Source: Rhizobacter sp964253025 (GTDB taxonomy: Bacteria > Pseudomonadota > Gammaproteobacteria > Burkholderiales > Burkholderiaceae_C). Taken from it: 64,000 nt of DNA. The notes under the pieces are model-generated. The model saw only the letters and a program-made list of their open reading frames with translations, was not told the DNA's origin and did no database searches. Position 1 is the stretch's first letter. The number at the start of each line of letters is the position of its first letter. This document shows positions 24,627-32,411 of the stretch, in pieces. A program made the translations under genes and the position numbers. Location: the NCBI RefSeq assembly GCF_964253025.1, contig NZ_CAXUQC020000001.1, positions 2,046,001 through 2,110,000 on the forward strand. The letters run 5' to 3'.

Positions 24627-26516
24627 GTGAACGAAGGCACGAGCAACGGGAACGCAGCGCACCAGCGGCTGTCTTTCTCCACCTACCAGGCCTTGTTCGA
24701 GAACCATCCACACGCGGTTGCAGTCGTCGACCCGCAAGGTACGCTGGTGGCAGCCAACCCGGCCGCGCGCTGGCTTGGTGACGATGCAAACCCGATCTTC
24801 GATCGCGCCGTCGGGTCGCCGACGGCGTTGAGCGCCTGGCGGCGGGCGATCGCCGAGGGCCATGGTTGGGCGGGGCAACTCGAACTCACTGATGCAGAGG
24901 GCCGGCCGCGCGCAGTGGGCGTGCAGGTGCTGGCCGCTTCTCCAACCGAGCCGGTCCGCCTCTGCGTCATGCAGCCGGTGACGCCGGACGTGGCAGCACT
25001 CCCGAGTCGGGACGCGGGCGCGGATGTGCGCGATGCCGCGGACATCGCCCCGGCGCTGATCTGGATGGCGGGCGTGGATGGCCGCTGTGAATGGTTCAAC
25101 CGACCGTGGCGCGACTTCACCGGTCGCAGTCTCTCGGACCTGCAAGGTGACGGGTGGCTGGGCGACGTGCATCCCGAGGATGCCGAGCGTTGCGTGGCCA
25201 TCTTCAAGACCAGCTTCGATGCGCGACAGCCGTTCTCCATGGACTATCGACTGCGCCGCCACGACGGTCAGTACCGATGGTTCGTCGAGAACGGGGTGCC
25301 TCGACATGACCGGGATGGCGCGTTCAATGGTTACATCGGTTGCTGTGTCGACATCCACGAACGCAAGGAGCTCGAGGAGCGCCTGGCCGACCATGCCCAG
25401 GCCATGCGGCTCGCTGACCGACGTCAGAACGAGTTCCTTGCCATGTTGTCCCATCAACTGCGAAGCCCGCTCGCACCGATCTCCAACGCAGCCAGCGTGC
25501 TGCGCACGATGGAAGAGGCGAACCCCACTGTCCAGCGCCTGCGCGAGATCATCGAGCGCCAGGTCGGACGCCTTCGCCGGCTGGTGGACGACCTGGTCGA
25601 CGTCACACGCGTGATGCAGGGCGAGATCACGCTGGTCAAGGGTCGCGTCTCTGTGCGCGATCTGCTCCGCTCTGCCACCGAGACGAGCCAGAGCAAGCTC
25701 GACGCGGCCGGCCACACCTTGCGCGTCGACCTTCCCAGCGCGCCGCTGTGGGTGACGGGGGATTCGGTGCGCCTGGCGCAGGCGCTGAGCAATATCCTGT
25801 CGAACGCCGCGACATTCACGCCCCAGCCGAGCGTGATCTCCGTGTCGGCCAAGGCCACTGGCGACACGCTGAACATCGCCATTCGTGACGAAGGCCAGGG
25901 GATCACCGCGGAGTTCCTGCCGTACGTGTTCGACCTGTTCTCGCGCCACGACCTGCAGTCGGGCGGCAACCCGGGCGGTCTAGGCCTCGGCCTGCCCCTG
26001 GCCCGCCGCGTCGCGCAGTTGCACGGCGGCGACGTGAAAGCGTTCAGCGAGGGGCCAGGGCGCGGCGCCGAGTTCGTGATGTCACTGCCGCTTGCGGCCG
26101 CGGACCAGGAAACGCTCGGCACCGGCATGGTGCCGCCGGGTGCAGCTTCATACCGGGTGCTTCTCATCGAGGACAACCCCGACACGCGCTACCTGATGCG
26201 ATTGCAGATCGAACTGTGGGGCCATCAGGTCGCCGCGGCGGGAACCGTCGACGAATCGCTTCGACTCATCGATGGCTTCCGACCGGAGGTGGTGCTGTGC
26301 GACATCGAAGGTCCGGAGGTCTCGACCCGCCGAGGCATCGACGCACTGCGCGGGCGACTGGGCGGACAGGCCGTGTTCGTCGCGCTCAGCGGGTACGGGC
26401 ACAACGAAGGCGAAGCGAACGCCAGAGCGCTCGGGTTCGACACTTCACTCGTGAAGCCCCTGCGGCCTGACAGTCTCGCCCGCACCGTCGAGCCGTTGAT
26501 GATGCACGCCGGCTGA
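24627..26516 (+). CDS. cytoplasmic PAS-PAS hybrid histidine kinase with terminal receiver
   Basis: 629 aa from GTG 24627, with GGGGAG 6 nt upstream. No membrane segment. PAS 1 about 18-115 (YQALFENHPHAVAVVDPQG), PAS 2/PAC about 135-250 (ALIWMAGVDGRCEWFNRPWR, then GYIGCCVDIHERK), HisKA with His276 in LSHQLRSPLAPISNAA, HATPase with intact boxes (LSNILSNAATF, DEGQGIT, GGLGLGLPLA), and a receiver about 510-629 (VLLIEDNPDTRY, Asp in LCDIEG, Lys in LVKPL). It converges with the NtrC-type activator gene (25 bp between stops), and the two are the obvious cognate candidates. A cytoplasmic PAS sensor suggests an internal redox, ligand or energy signal; no haem- or flavin-type motif can be assigned by eye. 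Confidence 0.92.
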   Translation: MNEGTSNGNAAHQRLSFSTYQALFENHPHAVAVVDPQGTLVAANPAARWLGDDANPIFDRAVGSPTALSAWRRAIAEGHGWAGQLELTDAEGRPRAVGVQVLAASPTEPVRLCVMQPVTPDVAALPSRDAGADVRDAADIAPALIWMAGVDGRCEWFNRPWRDFTGRSLSDLQGDGWLGDVHPEDAERCVAIFKTSFDARQPFSMDYRLRRHDGQYRWFVENGVPRHDRDGAFNGYIGCCVDIHERKELEERLADHAQAMRLADRRQNEFLAMLSHQLRSPLAPISNAASVLRTMEEANPTVQRLREIIERQVGRLRRLVDDLVDVTRVMQGEITLVKGRVSVRDLLRSATETSQSKLDAAGHTLRVDLPSAPLWVTGDSVRLAQALSNILSNAATFTPQPSVISVSAKATGDTLNIAIRDEGQGITAEFLPYVFDLFSRHDLQSGGNPGGLGLGLPLARRVAQLHGGDVKAFSEGPGRGAEFVMSLPLAAADQETLGTGMVPPGAASYRVLLIEDNPDTRYLMRLQIELWGHQVAAAGTVDESLRLIDGFRPEVVLCDIEGPEVSTRRGIDALRGRLGGQAVFVALSGYGHNEGEANARALGFDTSLVKPLRPDSLARTVEPLMMHAG

Positions 26517-26541
26517 CCGAGCGGCCCGCCGACACCGTGCC

Positions 26542-27948
26542 TCAGCCCTTCTCTTCGAGCGGGGCGGGTTCGGTGACCGGGTCGCCGCCGTTGTTCGCGT
26601 ATTCCTTCAGACGGTTGTAGAGCGTCTTGAGGCTGATGCCCAATGTCGCGGCAGTCTTCTCCTTGTGCCGCCCGAGGTGGTCGAGGGTTGCGAGCGTCAC
26701 CTGCCGATCGATCTCGGCGAGCGGCGTCCCGATGCGCACCGTGATCATCGGCACACCACCTGCCGACACCGGTACGGCCGGGCGGGCTTCCGGCTCTGCG
26801 CCCGGCAGACAGGGATCATGGATCGTGGTCTCGGTCGCCATGACATAAGCGCGGTACACCACGTTGCGCAGCTCCCGCACGTTGCCGGGCCAATGGTGTT
26901 GACTCAGCTGGACCATCGCTTCGGGTGAGAAGCGCTTCGCGTTGCCTTCGCGCTGCGAAATCTGGTCCAGAAAATGGGCGGCGATCAGCGGAACGTCCTC
27001 ACCCCGCTCGCGCAGCGCCGGCAGGTGAATCGGGAACACGTTCAAGCGATACAGCAAGTCTTCGCGCAGCTTGCCCTGGGCAACCGCCTGCATCGGGTTG
27101 CGGTTCGTGGCGGCGACCATCCGCACGTCGGTCTCGAGCACCGTGCTCGAACCGACCCGCATGAACGTGCCGCTCTCGAGTACGCGCAGCAGCTTGACCT
27201 GCAGGTCGAGCGGCATCTCGGTGATCTCGTCCAGGAACAAGGTACCGCCGCTCGCCCGCTCGAAGAAGCCCTGGTGCTGGCGGTCCGCTCCGGTAAAGCT
27301 GCCCTTTTCGTGACCGAAGATTTCGCTTTCGATGAGGTGAGGCGAAATCGCGCCGCAGTTCACCGCGAGGAACGGCTTGCTGCGCCGACGACTGAGGTCG
27401 TGCACCGTGCGGGCAACCACCTCCTTGCCGGTACCGCTCTCGCCCGTGATGAACACGGTGACGCTGGTCTCCGACACGCGTTCGATCTGTCGGTACACGG
27501 TCCGCATGATGGCCGAGCGGCCCCACAGTTGACCGAAGTGACCTTCGCGCTCGAGTCCTTCCAGGAGACTGCGTGCTTCGGCCTTCAGGACCGCCGGCTT
27601 CATGACCCGTGACAGGATGCCCTTGAGCTGGGTGAGGCTCATCGGCTTCACCAGGTAGTCGGCCGCTCCCAGCCGCAGCGCCTGGATGGAGGTCTCCAAG
27701 CTTGCATGCCCGGTCACCAGCACGACCTCGGTGTTCGGCAACGACTTCAGGTCCTGAAGCAGTTCCATGCCGCTGCCGTCCGGCAGCTTGAGATCCAGCA
27801 AGACGATGTCCGGCTCCTGGAGCGCGATCTGGCGGCGAGCATCACGCAGCGAACCGGCGGTCGCTACCGTGAAGCCCTCGCTGGAGATGAGCATCGCGGT
27901 GGTTTCCGCCGAGTCCGGCTCGTCGTCCACTACCAAGGCGTGGGGCAT
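26542..27948 (-). CDS. NtrC-family sigma-54 activator with receiver domain
   Basis: 468 aa. Receiver at 1-120 with Asp52 in IVLLDLKLPDGSG and Lys in YLVKPMS. AAA+ domain about 140-375: Walker A GESGTGKE (169-176), sigma-54-contact loop GSFTGA (216-221), GGTLFLDEITEMPLD as Walker B, and the arginine finger region LREDLLYRLNVFPI. Fis-type HTH near the end (DHLGRHKEKTAATLGISLKTLYNRLKEY begins about 423). The loop reads GSFTGA rather than GAFTGA, a variant seen in other working activators. AGGAG lies ahead of the ATG, and a -24/-12 site (27998-27984) implies that it is made under sigma-54 control. It is the evident activator for the -24/-12 promoters around it. Confidence 0.95.
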   Translation of the reverse strand: MPHALVVDDEPDSAETTAMLISSEGFTVATAGSLRDARRQIALQEPDIVLLDLKLPDGSGMELLQDLKSLPNTEVVLVTGHASLETSIQALRLGAADYLVKPMSLTQLKGILSRVMKPAVLKAEARSLLEGLEREGHFGQLWGRSAIMRTVYRQIERVSETSVTVFITGESGTGKEVVARTVHDLSRRRSKPFLAVNCGAISPHLIESEIFGHEKGSFTGADRQHQGFFERASGGTLFLDEITEMPLDLQVKLLRVLESGTFMRVGSSTVLETDVRMVAATNRNPMQAVAQGKLREDLLYRLNVFPIHLPALRERGEDVPLIAAHFLDQISQREGNAKRFSPEAMVQLSQHHWPGNVRELRNVVYRAYVMATETTIHDPCLPGAEPEARPAVPVSAGGVPMITVRIGTPLAEIDRQVTLATLDHLGRHKEKTAATLGISLKTLYNRLKEYANNGGDPVTEPAPLEEKG

Positions 27949-27981
27949 TCACTGTTCTCCTGTCGATCGTGCGGGGCGCGC

Positions 27982-27998
27982 GGGCATGTCGATTGCCA
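27982..27998. promoter_or_regulatory. overlapping divergent sigma-54 promoters
   Basis: The same 17 bp read as a -24/-12 element on both strands: plus GGGCATG-TCGA-TTGC (27982-27996, 9 of 11) toward the small gene at 28033, and minus TGGCAAT-CGAC-ATGC (27998-27984, 8 of 11) toward the activator at 27948. Both keep GG-N10-GC. Only one direction could be occupied at a time. Confidence 0.6.
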
Positions 27999-28032
27999 AC
28001 TCGCGGACAGGTTGTTGACCCGCCGTTCCCCA

Positions 28033-28284
28033 ATGTCCATCAGCTGTTTTCATCCGGACGAATGTCTGTGGCAAGGCTCGTCGGCCTCGATGGGCCGCGA
28101 AGCCAATGCCGCGCTTGTAGATGCAGTTTCCAATCCGGTCGAGGGCCGTGCGATGGCGCAGGGGCCGCAAACGATGCTGAGCTGCGAATTCTTTCGTCTC
28201 CGCTACCCGATGGCAAACGCCTTGCATGGCGGCGCTCACCCGGCGCGGCCCCATGCCGCGGCAAGAGCCGCGACGTTGGCCTGA
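28033..28284 (+). CDS. small protein of unknown function downstream of a sigma-54 promoter
   Basis: 83 aa, ATG at 28033, about 25 nt after the predicted start from the plus-strand element at 27982. There is no clear Shine-Dalgarno (upstream CGCCGTTCCCCA). It has a Cys-containing N-terminus (SISCFHPDECLWQ), a central GREANAALVDAVSNP and TMLSCEFFRLRYPMANALHGG, then an Ala/His/Arg tail. Codon use is only moderately GC3-biased, unlike strong genes here, so this may be a young or weakly translated gene or a regulatory transcript. Support comes mainly from the promoter position. Family not recognised. Confidence 0.45.
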   Translation: MSISCFHPDECLWQGSSASMGREANAALVDAVSNPVEGRAMAQGPQTMLSCEFFRLRYPMANALHGGAHPARPHAAARAATLA

Positions 28285-28853
28285 GACTTGAAACGTGATG
28301 TTAGTCACACCAGAGCATGCGCCGGTTTTGAGTTGTGTCAACTTGTTCGATGAACGGGCATGCAGGGTTCGCCAGCGAAATGGCGGCCGCCCTCCGGACG
28401 CTCCGCGTCGCGCCGGGCACGAACCGAAGATCAACTGCGGAGCCGCTGGTTCGCGCCCACGCCCGCTGGCCACAACTCGTTGCGCCTGCCCCCTCATCTT
28501 GGGTGGGCGCCTGTTGCGGATCCCCCACCCCGCGTGCGCACGTAGCTTGCCGAGCCGACCTGGCTGGGCGGCTGCTCTTCGTCCAGTGGCCAGGCCGGCG
28601 GTCCGTGCCACCCTCCGCTCTCGTGCCGATGTCCGGCTTCTCTTCAGCGTCTTCAACGCTCGCTCCCTTCACTGAATGGCGCGACTTTACGGAGCGACCG
28701 ACACCGCCACCACCGGCGGTGGGCGCCATCCGTTGTCGGACGTTGCCTACACGGAGCGCTGAGAAGCGATCAAGATGACCGTGTCGGAGCGTGGACGACC
28801 GCAACATTTGCCTGAAAGCACCGGACAACCCCGGCGTTTCGGCTCGATTGAGC
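28285..28853. other. intergenic region, no supported gene
   Basis: Several frames stay open on both strands across this stretch, but none has a start with a ribosome-binding site, a domain or coding-like residue usage (they are Arg/Pro/Ser-rich). At 28331-28355 two inverted repeats lie side by side, AGTTG-TGT-CAACT and GTTC-GAT-GAAC, in a locally AT-richer patch (28296-28356); these could be protein-binding sites. The rest shows nothing I can assign. Confidence 0.5.
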
Positions 28854-28868
28854 GGGCACGGCGATTGC
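28854..28868 (+). promoter_or_regulatory. sigma-54 promoter for the response regulator at 28901
   Basis: GGGCACG-GCGA-TTGC, GG-N10-GC, 10 of 11 consensus positions. Predicted start near 28880, about 20 nt before the ATG of a single-domain response regulator. Confidence 0.75.
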
Positions 28869-28900
28869 GGTAGGAGCGCACAACACATTCGCCGTACCCC

Positions 28901-29371
28901 ATGACGTCCCTTCTCGCCGAAGCCCCTGCGCGCGCCCGTTCCACCGCTCAGCGACCCAACGGACCGGTGGTTCTCTACATAGAGGATCATCCCGTGAATG
29001 TGCTGGTCATGGAAGCGCTGTTGCTGCACCGCCCGAAGCTTCGGCTGGTCGTTGCCACGACCGGCGAGGAAGGCCTGCAGGCCGCCCGCGTTGAACGACC
29101 CGACCTTCTGCTGCTCGACTACCACCTGCCGGACTGCAACGGCAGCGACCTCCTTGCGGAGTTGCGCCGCCTCGACGGTCTGGCCGACACCCCGGCCGTG
29201 GTCGTGTCCGCCACGGATGCGTCCGGCGCGACCGGTCCCGACGGCTTCCTTGAGTTCTGGCCCAAGCCACTCGACGTGCGCGGCACGCTGCACGCCATTG
29301 ACCGACTGATCGACGATCACACCCACGTGGGCGCCGATCGAACCCTGACCATCGCCGGGAGCATTCAATGA
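28901..29371 (+). CDS. single-domain response regulator
   Basis: 156 aa: a disordered N-terminal tail of about 20 residues, then a receiver. Acidic pocket LYIEDH, Asp73 in LLLDYHLPDCNGSD, Ser in VVVSATD and Lys in EFWPKPLD. No output domain. The spacing between Ser and Lys is shortened relative to CheY. The second stand-alone receiver of the sigma-54 cluster, driven by a near-consensus -24/-12 promoter. Its stop overlaps the start of the next small gene (ATGA). It could compete for phosphate with the NtrC-type activator or act as a feedback brake, which is inference. Confidence 0.88.
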   Translation: MTSLLAEAPARARSTAQRPNGPVVLYIEDHPVNVLVMEALLLHRPKLRLVVATTGEEGLQAARVERPDLLLLDYHLPDCNGSDLLAELRRLDGLADTPAVVVSATDASGATGPDGFLEFWPKPLDVRGTLHAIDRLIDDHTHVGADRTLTIAGSIQ

Positions 29372-29625
29372 GAACCAGCGTCGGATCTGGCGATCCCTCC
29401 ACCCGCATCGATGCAGACGCCGACGGCGCCCCCGACGCGGCTGAGCGCGATTTTGCGGAGGATGGCCGCACCCTGCCCAGCCCGACGGCACCCGAACCGT
29501 CGACGGACGCACCGAGGGCCGGCGAACATCGCGACGAAGCCGGCAAGCCGGCACCGGACGGTCCGCTGGAGTCGGGTCGGGGCCAGGGCCGTGGCCCCAC
29601 CACGACAGAGACCGATCCTCGGTAG
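29368..29625 (+). CDS. small acidic disordered protein, translationally coupled
   Basis: 85 aa starting at an ATG that overlaps the response regulator stop (ATGA, 29368-29371), so translation should be coupled. The composition is Asp/Glu/Pro/Gly/Thr-rich (DADADGAPDAAERDF), almost without hydrophobic residues, and ends in TTTETDPR. It looks disordered, like the Gln-rich protein at 21501-21896. No family recognised. The case for it being real rests on the start-stop overlap and on an otherwise gene-free downstream region. Confidence 0.55.
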   Translation: MRTSVGSGDPSTRIDADADGAPDAAERDFAEDGRTLPSPTAPEPSTDAPRAGEHRDEAGKPAPDGPLESGRGQGRGPTTTETDPR

Positions 29626-30140
29626 CGCGGTTTCCGCTGGCTGCGGACTCAAGCGCCAGCGTGGCGCAGTGACGTCGCCGGTTGCCGGCCGCGAGCGGAA
29701 CCGCCACCTCGGTGAAGCGGTGCCAGGGCTCGGCCCACCACCTTTCGCGGCACTTGTAGTGGACAGCCCGGGTGGACACGCCCTGCGCCGGCGTCTTCGG
29801 GAGTCCCTCGCGTCTTCGGCACCGGCCCTTCCCTGCGTCGCGCCTTGTGCCGCCTGGGACAAGCCACGCTGGCATCGTGACCGCGCCAGCCATGGGACGC
29901 GCCTTCGCACCATGCATCGTCGGACCGGTCCCCCAGTCAGGCGGCAGCGGGCCCGCGCCGTTTCTCATCGAGCGTGACCCCGCTTGCGCGGGATGGCGAA
30001 GGCGCGCTCAGGCCGGGATGGCGTCCGTCCGACTGCAGTGCGAAGCGGACTCGCCGCGGAGTTGCAGGCGAACACGGACGGCGCATTCGGGAACGCCGCC
30101 TGCCGCGCAGCGGGATCAGTCCACTTAGGAGCCCACTGCG
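29626..30140. other. intergenic region with weak sigma-54-like site
   Basis: No supported gene; open frames here are Arg/Pro-rich without starts or domains. Near its end, GGGAACG-CCGC-CTGC at 30089-30103 keeps GG-N10-GC but matches only 8 of 11 positions, with AGGAG at 30127 and the SDR start at 30141. It is a weak candidate promoter. Confidence 0.4.
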
Positions 30141-31133
30141 ATGACCACCTCGTCTGAAACGCGTTCCAAGCCCGATCAGGTCGCCGAGAAACAGCGCCGG
30201 ATTCAGCAGCAGCAGGACGAACGCGATGCCCAACAGGGAGACAAGAAGCCCGACGAAGGCGCCGTCCAGGCCGGCGCACGTCCGCAGCCGAGCCAGCTGC
30301 CCGAGCAGCACCTCGACAAGCCCGGCATCGAGGCGGAACTGGAGCTGAAGCCGCGCTTCCTCGCGCCGGACTATGAAGGCAGCAACAAGCTCAAGGACCG
30401 AGTCGCGCTCATCACGGGCGGTGACTCAGGTATCGGCCGCGCCGTGGCAGTCCTCTTTGCTCGGGAGGGTGCCGACGTCGCCATCGTCTATCTCAACGAG
30501 CACCAGGATGCCGAATACACCAAACGGCTCGTCGAAGCAGAAGGCGGCCGCTGCATCGTGATGCCCGGGGACGTCAAGAACGAGGGCTTCTGCCGTCAGG
30601 CCGTGGCCGAGACGGTGAAGGCCTTCGGCCAACTCGACATTCTCGTCAACAACGCCGCCTTCCAGGAGCATGCCGACTCCATCGAGGACATCACCGAGGA
30701 ACGTCTGGACGAGACGCTCCGGACGAACGTCCATGGCTACTTCCACATGGCCAAGGCGGCCCTGCCCCATCTCAAGAACGGCTCGTCCATCATCAACACC
30801 GGTTCCGTCACCGGGCTGGAGGGCAGCGGCAGCCTGCTCGACTATTCGGCGACCAAGGGAGCCATCCACGCCTTCACGAAGGCCCTGGCGCAGAACCTCC
30901 TGCCCAAGGGCATCCGGGTCAATGCGGTGGCGCCGGGGCCGGTCTGGACGCCGCTCAATCCAGCCGACAAGCCAGCCGAGAAGGTGAAGAGTTTCGGTCA
31001 GCAGACCGGCATGAAGCGCGCGGCCCAGCCAGAAGAGCTCTCGCCGGCGTACGTCTTCCTCGCCGCGCCCGTCTGTTCCGGCTACATCACCGGAATCATC
31101 CTGCCGGTAACGGGAAGCGTCGGAGCCGAGTGA
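30141..31133 (+). CDS. short-chain dehydrogenase/reductase, stress type (YdaD/YghA-like)
   Basis: 330 aa with an AGGAG site. The first 75 residues are a disordered, Gln/Lys/Asp-rich extension (RRIQQQQDERDAQQGDKK) followed by the strand FLAPDYEGSNKLKDRVALI. The SDR core has the cofactor motif ITGGDSGIGRA, NNA in ILVNNAAFQ, catalytic Ser in NTGSVTG, and the YxxxK pair in DYSATKGAIHAF. The C-terminus is typical (GYITGIILPVTGS). This extended subfamily includes general-stress dehydrogenases of Bacillus and enterobacteria; the substrate is unknown. Its place beside the sigma-54 cluster and the small basic protein downstream fits a stress regulon. Confidence 0.9.
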   Translation: MTTSSETRSKPDQVAEKQRRIQQQQDERDAQQGDKKPDEGAVQAGARPQPSQLPEQHLDKPGIEAELELKPRFLAPDYEGSNKLKDRVALITGGDSGIGRAVAVLFAREGADVAIVYLNEHQDAEYTKRLVEAEGGRCIVMPGDVKNEGFCRQAVAETVKAFGQLDILVNNAAFQEHADSIEDITEERLDETLRTNVHGYFHMAKAALPHLKNGSSIINTGSVTGLEGSGSLLDYSATKGAIHAFTKALAQNLLPKGIRVNAVAPGPVWTPLNPADKPAEKVKSFGQQTGMKRAAQPEELSPAYVFLAAPVCSGYITGIILPVTGSVGAE

Positions 31134-31215
31134 CGTGGGATCGAGCCGAGTCGCACAGGTTGCGCGGCTCGCCTCACGGTGAGCCTCGCAAGCACGCGGA
31201 GCCGTGTCCGGATAC

Positions 31216-31542
31216 TCAGTGGCTCAGCGCCTTGAGCAGCTGCGCCTTGGTCATCGAGGAGCGGCCCTTGACGCCGCGCTCTCGCGCTTCGTTGTAGAGC
31301 TGGTCGCGGGTGCGACCGCCCTCCCCGCGGTGTGATCGCAGCCCGCCGCGCCGCCCCGAGGACAGGTCGTCGGTCGACGTCTTGCTCGCCTCACGCGCCT
31401 CGCCATGGCGGGCGCGCTCCTTGTTGACCACGCGTGCTGCGATCTCTTCCGCTACGCGTTCAGGCTTGCCCTTGTCGAGCAGGCCCTCTTTCACATGTCC
31501 GTACTGTCGTTCGCGCTTGTCCGACCACCGATTCTGCGGCAT
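31216..31542 (-). CDS. small basic protein with Rho-N-like C-terminus ('plasmid stabilization' type)
   Basis: 108 aa, ATG at 31542 with AGGAGG 8 nt upstream. The N-terminus PQNRWSDKRERQYGHVKEG and the phrase EEIAARVVNKERARHGEA identify a widespread family often annotated as plasmid stabilization or ChaB/KGG-like. The C-terminal 30 residues (RTRDQLYNEARERGVKGRSS, then MTKAQLLKAL) resemble a Rho N-terminal/SAP-like helix pair that binds nucleic acid. No plasmid functions are adjacent. It converges with the SDR gene; between them (31134-31215) are imperfect GC-rich inverted repeats (GAGCCG...CGGCTC) that may end both transcripts. Confidence 0.8.
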   Translation of the reverse strand: MPQNRWSDKRERQYGHVKEGLLDKGKPERVAEEIAARVVNKERARHGEAREASKTSTDDLSSGRRGGLRSHRGEGGRTRDQLYNEARERGVKGRSSMTKAQLLKALSH

Positions 31543-31575
31543 GGCGACCTCCTGGCGTTGTACACCCGGAAGGCG

Positions 31576-31590
31576 GCAAGCCTTGTACCT
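31576..31590 (-). promoter_or_regulatory. sigma-54-like element before the small basic protein
   Basis: Minus strand AGGTACA-AGGC-TTGC, GG-N10-GC, 8 of 11 consensus positions with a perfect -12 half. It lies 34 nt upstream of the ATG, so the start would be near 31564. It overlaps the first bases of the upstream HD gene's 3' flank. Confidence 0.45.
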
Positions 31591-31595
31591 GATAC

Positions 31596-32390
31596 TCAGA
31601 CGCGGTCGACGCGCCAGGATGCAGAGACGGCGTTGCGGACCAGTGCGCGCGCAGTGCGGACCGAGTGGATCGGATCGGGCGTCTCGCGCCCCAGCTGATC
31701 GAACCAGGCCGCCAGAATGGGGTGGCGCTGCTTGAGCGGTTCCCAACTCGAACGCCAGCAGCGCGGCAGATCGGAGTAAGGCGCCAGCGTGCTGCCATCG
31801 TCGCGGGGGGCGTCGGGGCCGAGACGGCCGTCCATCACCTTGCCGATGTCGAACAGGAACGCTGCGGCGGCGCACACCTGCTGGAGTTCATCGACATAGA
31901 ACGGCAGGGGCTTCAGCGTGCGCGGATCGTGGTCGGCATCCATGGCAAGTTCGGCCGCGGTCAGGGCCGCTTCGAACAGGCCATGCCGGCCGGTGTGGTG
32001 GTCGGTGGCTGCTGGCTGCGTGAGGAAGTGATCGAGATGGCCGCTGGCCTCGAGCACCTGGGAGATAAAGACCTGAAGGTCCGGTGCCCAGCGCTTGCAC
32101 AGGCAAGCGAGGCGGTACACCAGCGTCGTGGGCACCTGCAAATGGGACAGGTTGCCGGCGTTCATCCGGTTCACCACGTCCGTCAGGAGATCCCGCTTCA
32201 GGTACTTCCGTCGACCCATGAAGCCCGAGGTGGGCAATTGGTCAGCGGGGAGCACGTTACGGGAGCTGTTGGGGGAATCAAAGGCCAATTCAGTCTCCTT
32301 CACGTTGGAGACTTGATTCTCGGGCGGGGGCCAGTCGGGGAACGCTGGAAATGCTGTGACATCTGCCGCCTTTTCGATTGGATCGTGCAC
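31596..32390 (-). CDS. HD-like TraI_2/MobH-domain protein
   Basis: 264 aa from GTG 32390; later starts are possible because the first 55 residues look disordered and no strong ribosome-binding site is visible. The middle carries the HD-like signature DHHTGRHGLFEAALTAAELA, and a later AAAFLFDIGKVMDG supplies the second metal-binding element. This resembles the N-terminal TraI_2 (MobH relaxase) domain of integrative elements and its chromosomal stand-alone relatives. The C-terminal helicase/relaxase parts of a full MobH protein are absent and no transfer genes surround it, so conjugation is unlikely. It may be a nucleotide phosphohydrolase-like protein. Confidence 0.7.
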   Translation of the reverse strand: MHDPIEKAADVTAFPAFPDWPPPENQVSNVKETELAFDSPNSSRNVLPADQLPTSGFMGRRKYLKRDLLTDVVNRMNAGNLSHLQVPTTLVYRLACLCKRWAPDLQVFISQVLEASGHLDHFLTQPAATDHHTGRHGLFEAALTAAELAMDADHDPRTLKPLPFYVDELQQVCAAAAFLFDIGKVMDGRLGPDAPRDDGSTLAPYSDLPRCWRSSWEPLKQRHPILAAWFDQLGRETPDPIHSVRTARALVRNAVSASWRVDRV

Positions 32391-32411
32391 GGCAGTGCAA
32401 TCGGCGTCACT

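Noticed and set aside
28301..29968. 555-codon minus-strand open frame across the response regulator at 28901
   Set aside because: It is antisense to a receiver domain with all conserved residues and contains no recognisable domain or ribosome-binding site.
31216..32390. TraI_2-like gene plus 'plasmid stabilization' gene as an integrated mobile element
   Set aside because: No integrase, transposase, tRNA-target duplication or transfer genes nearby, and base composition does not change. The names reflect family annotation only.
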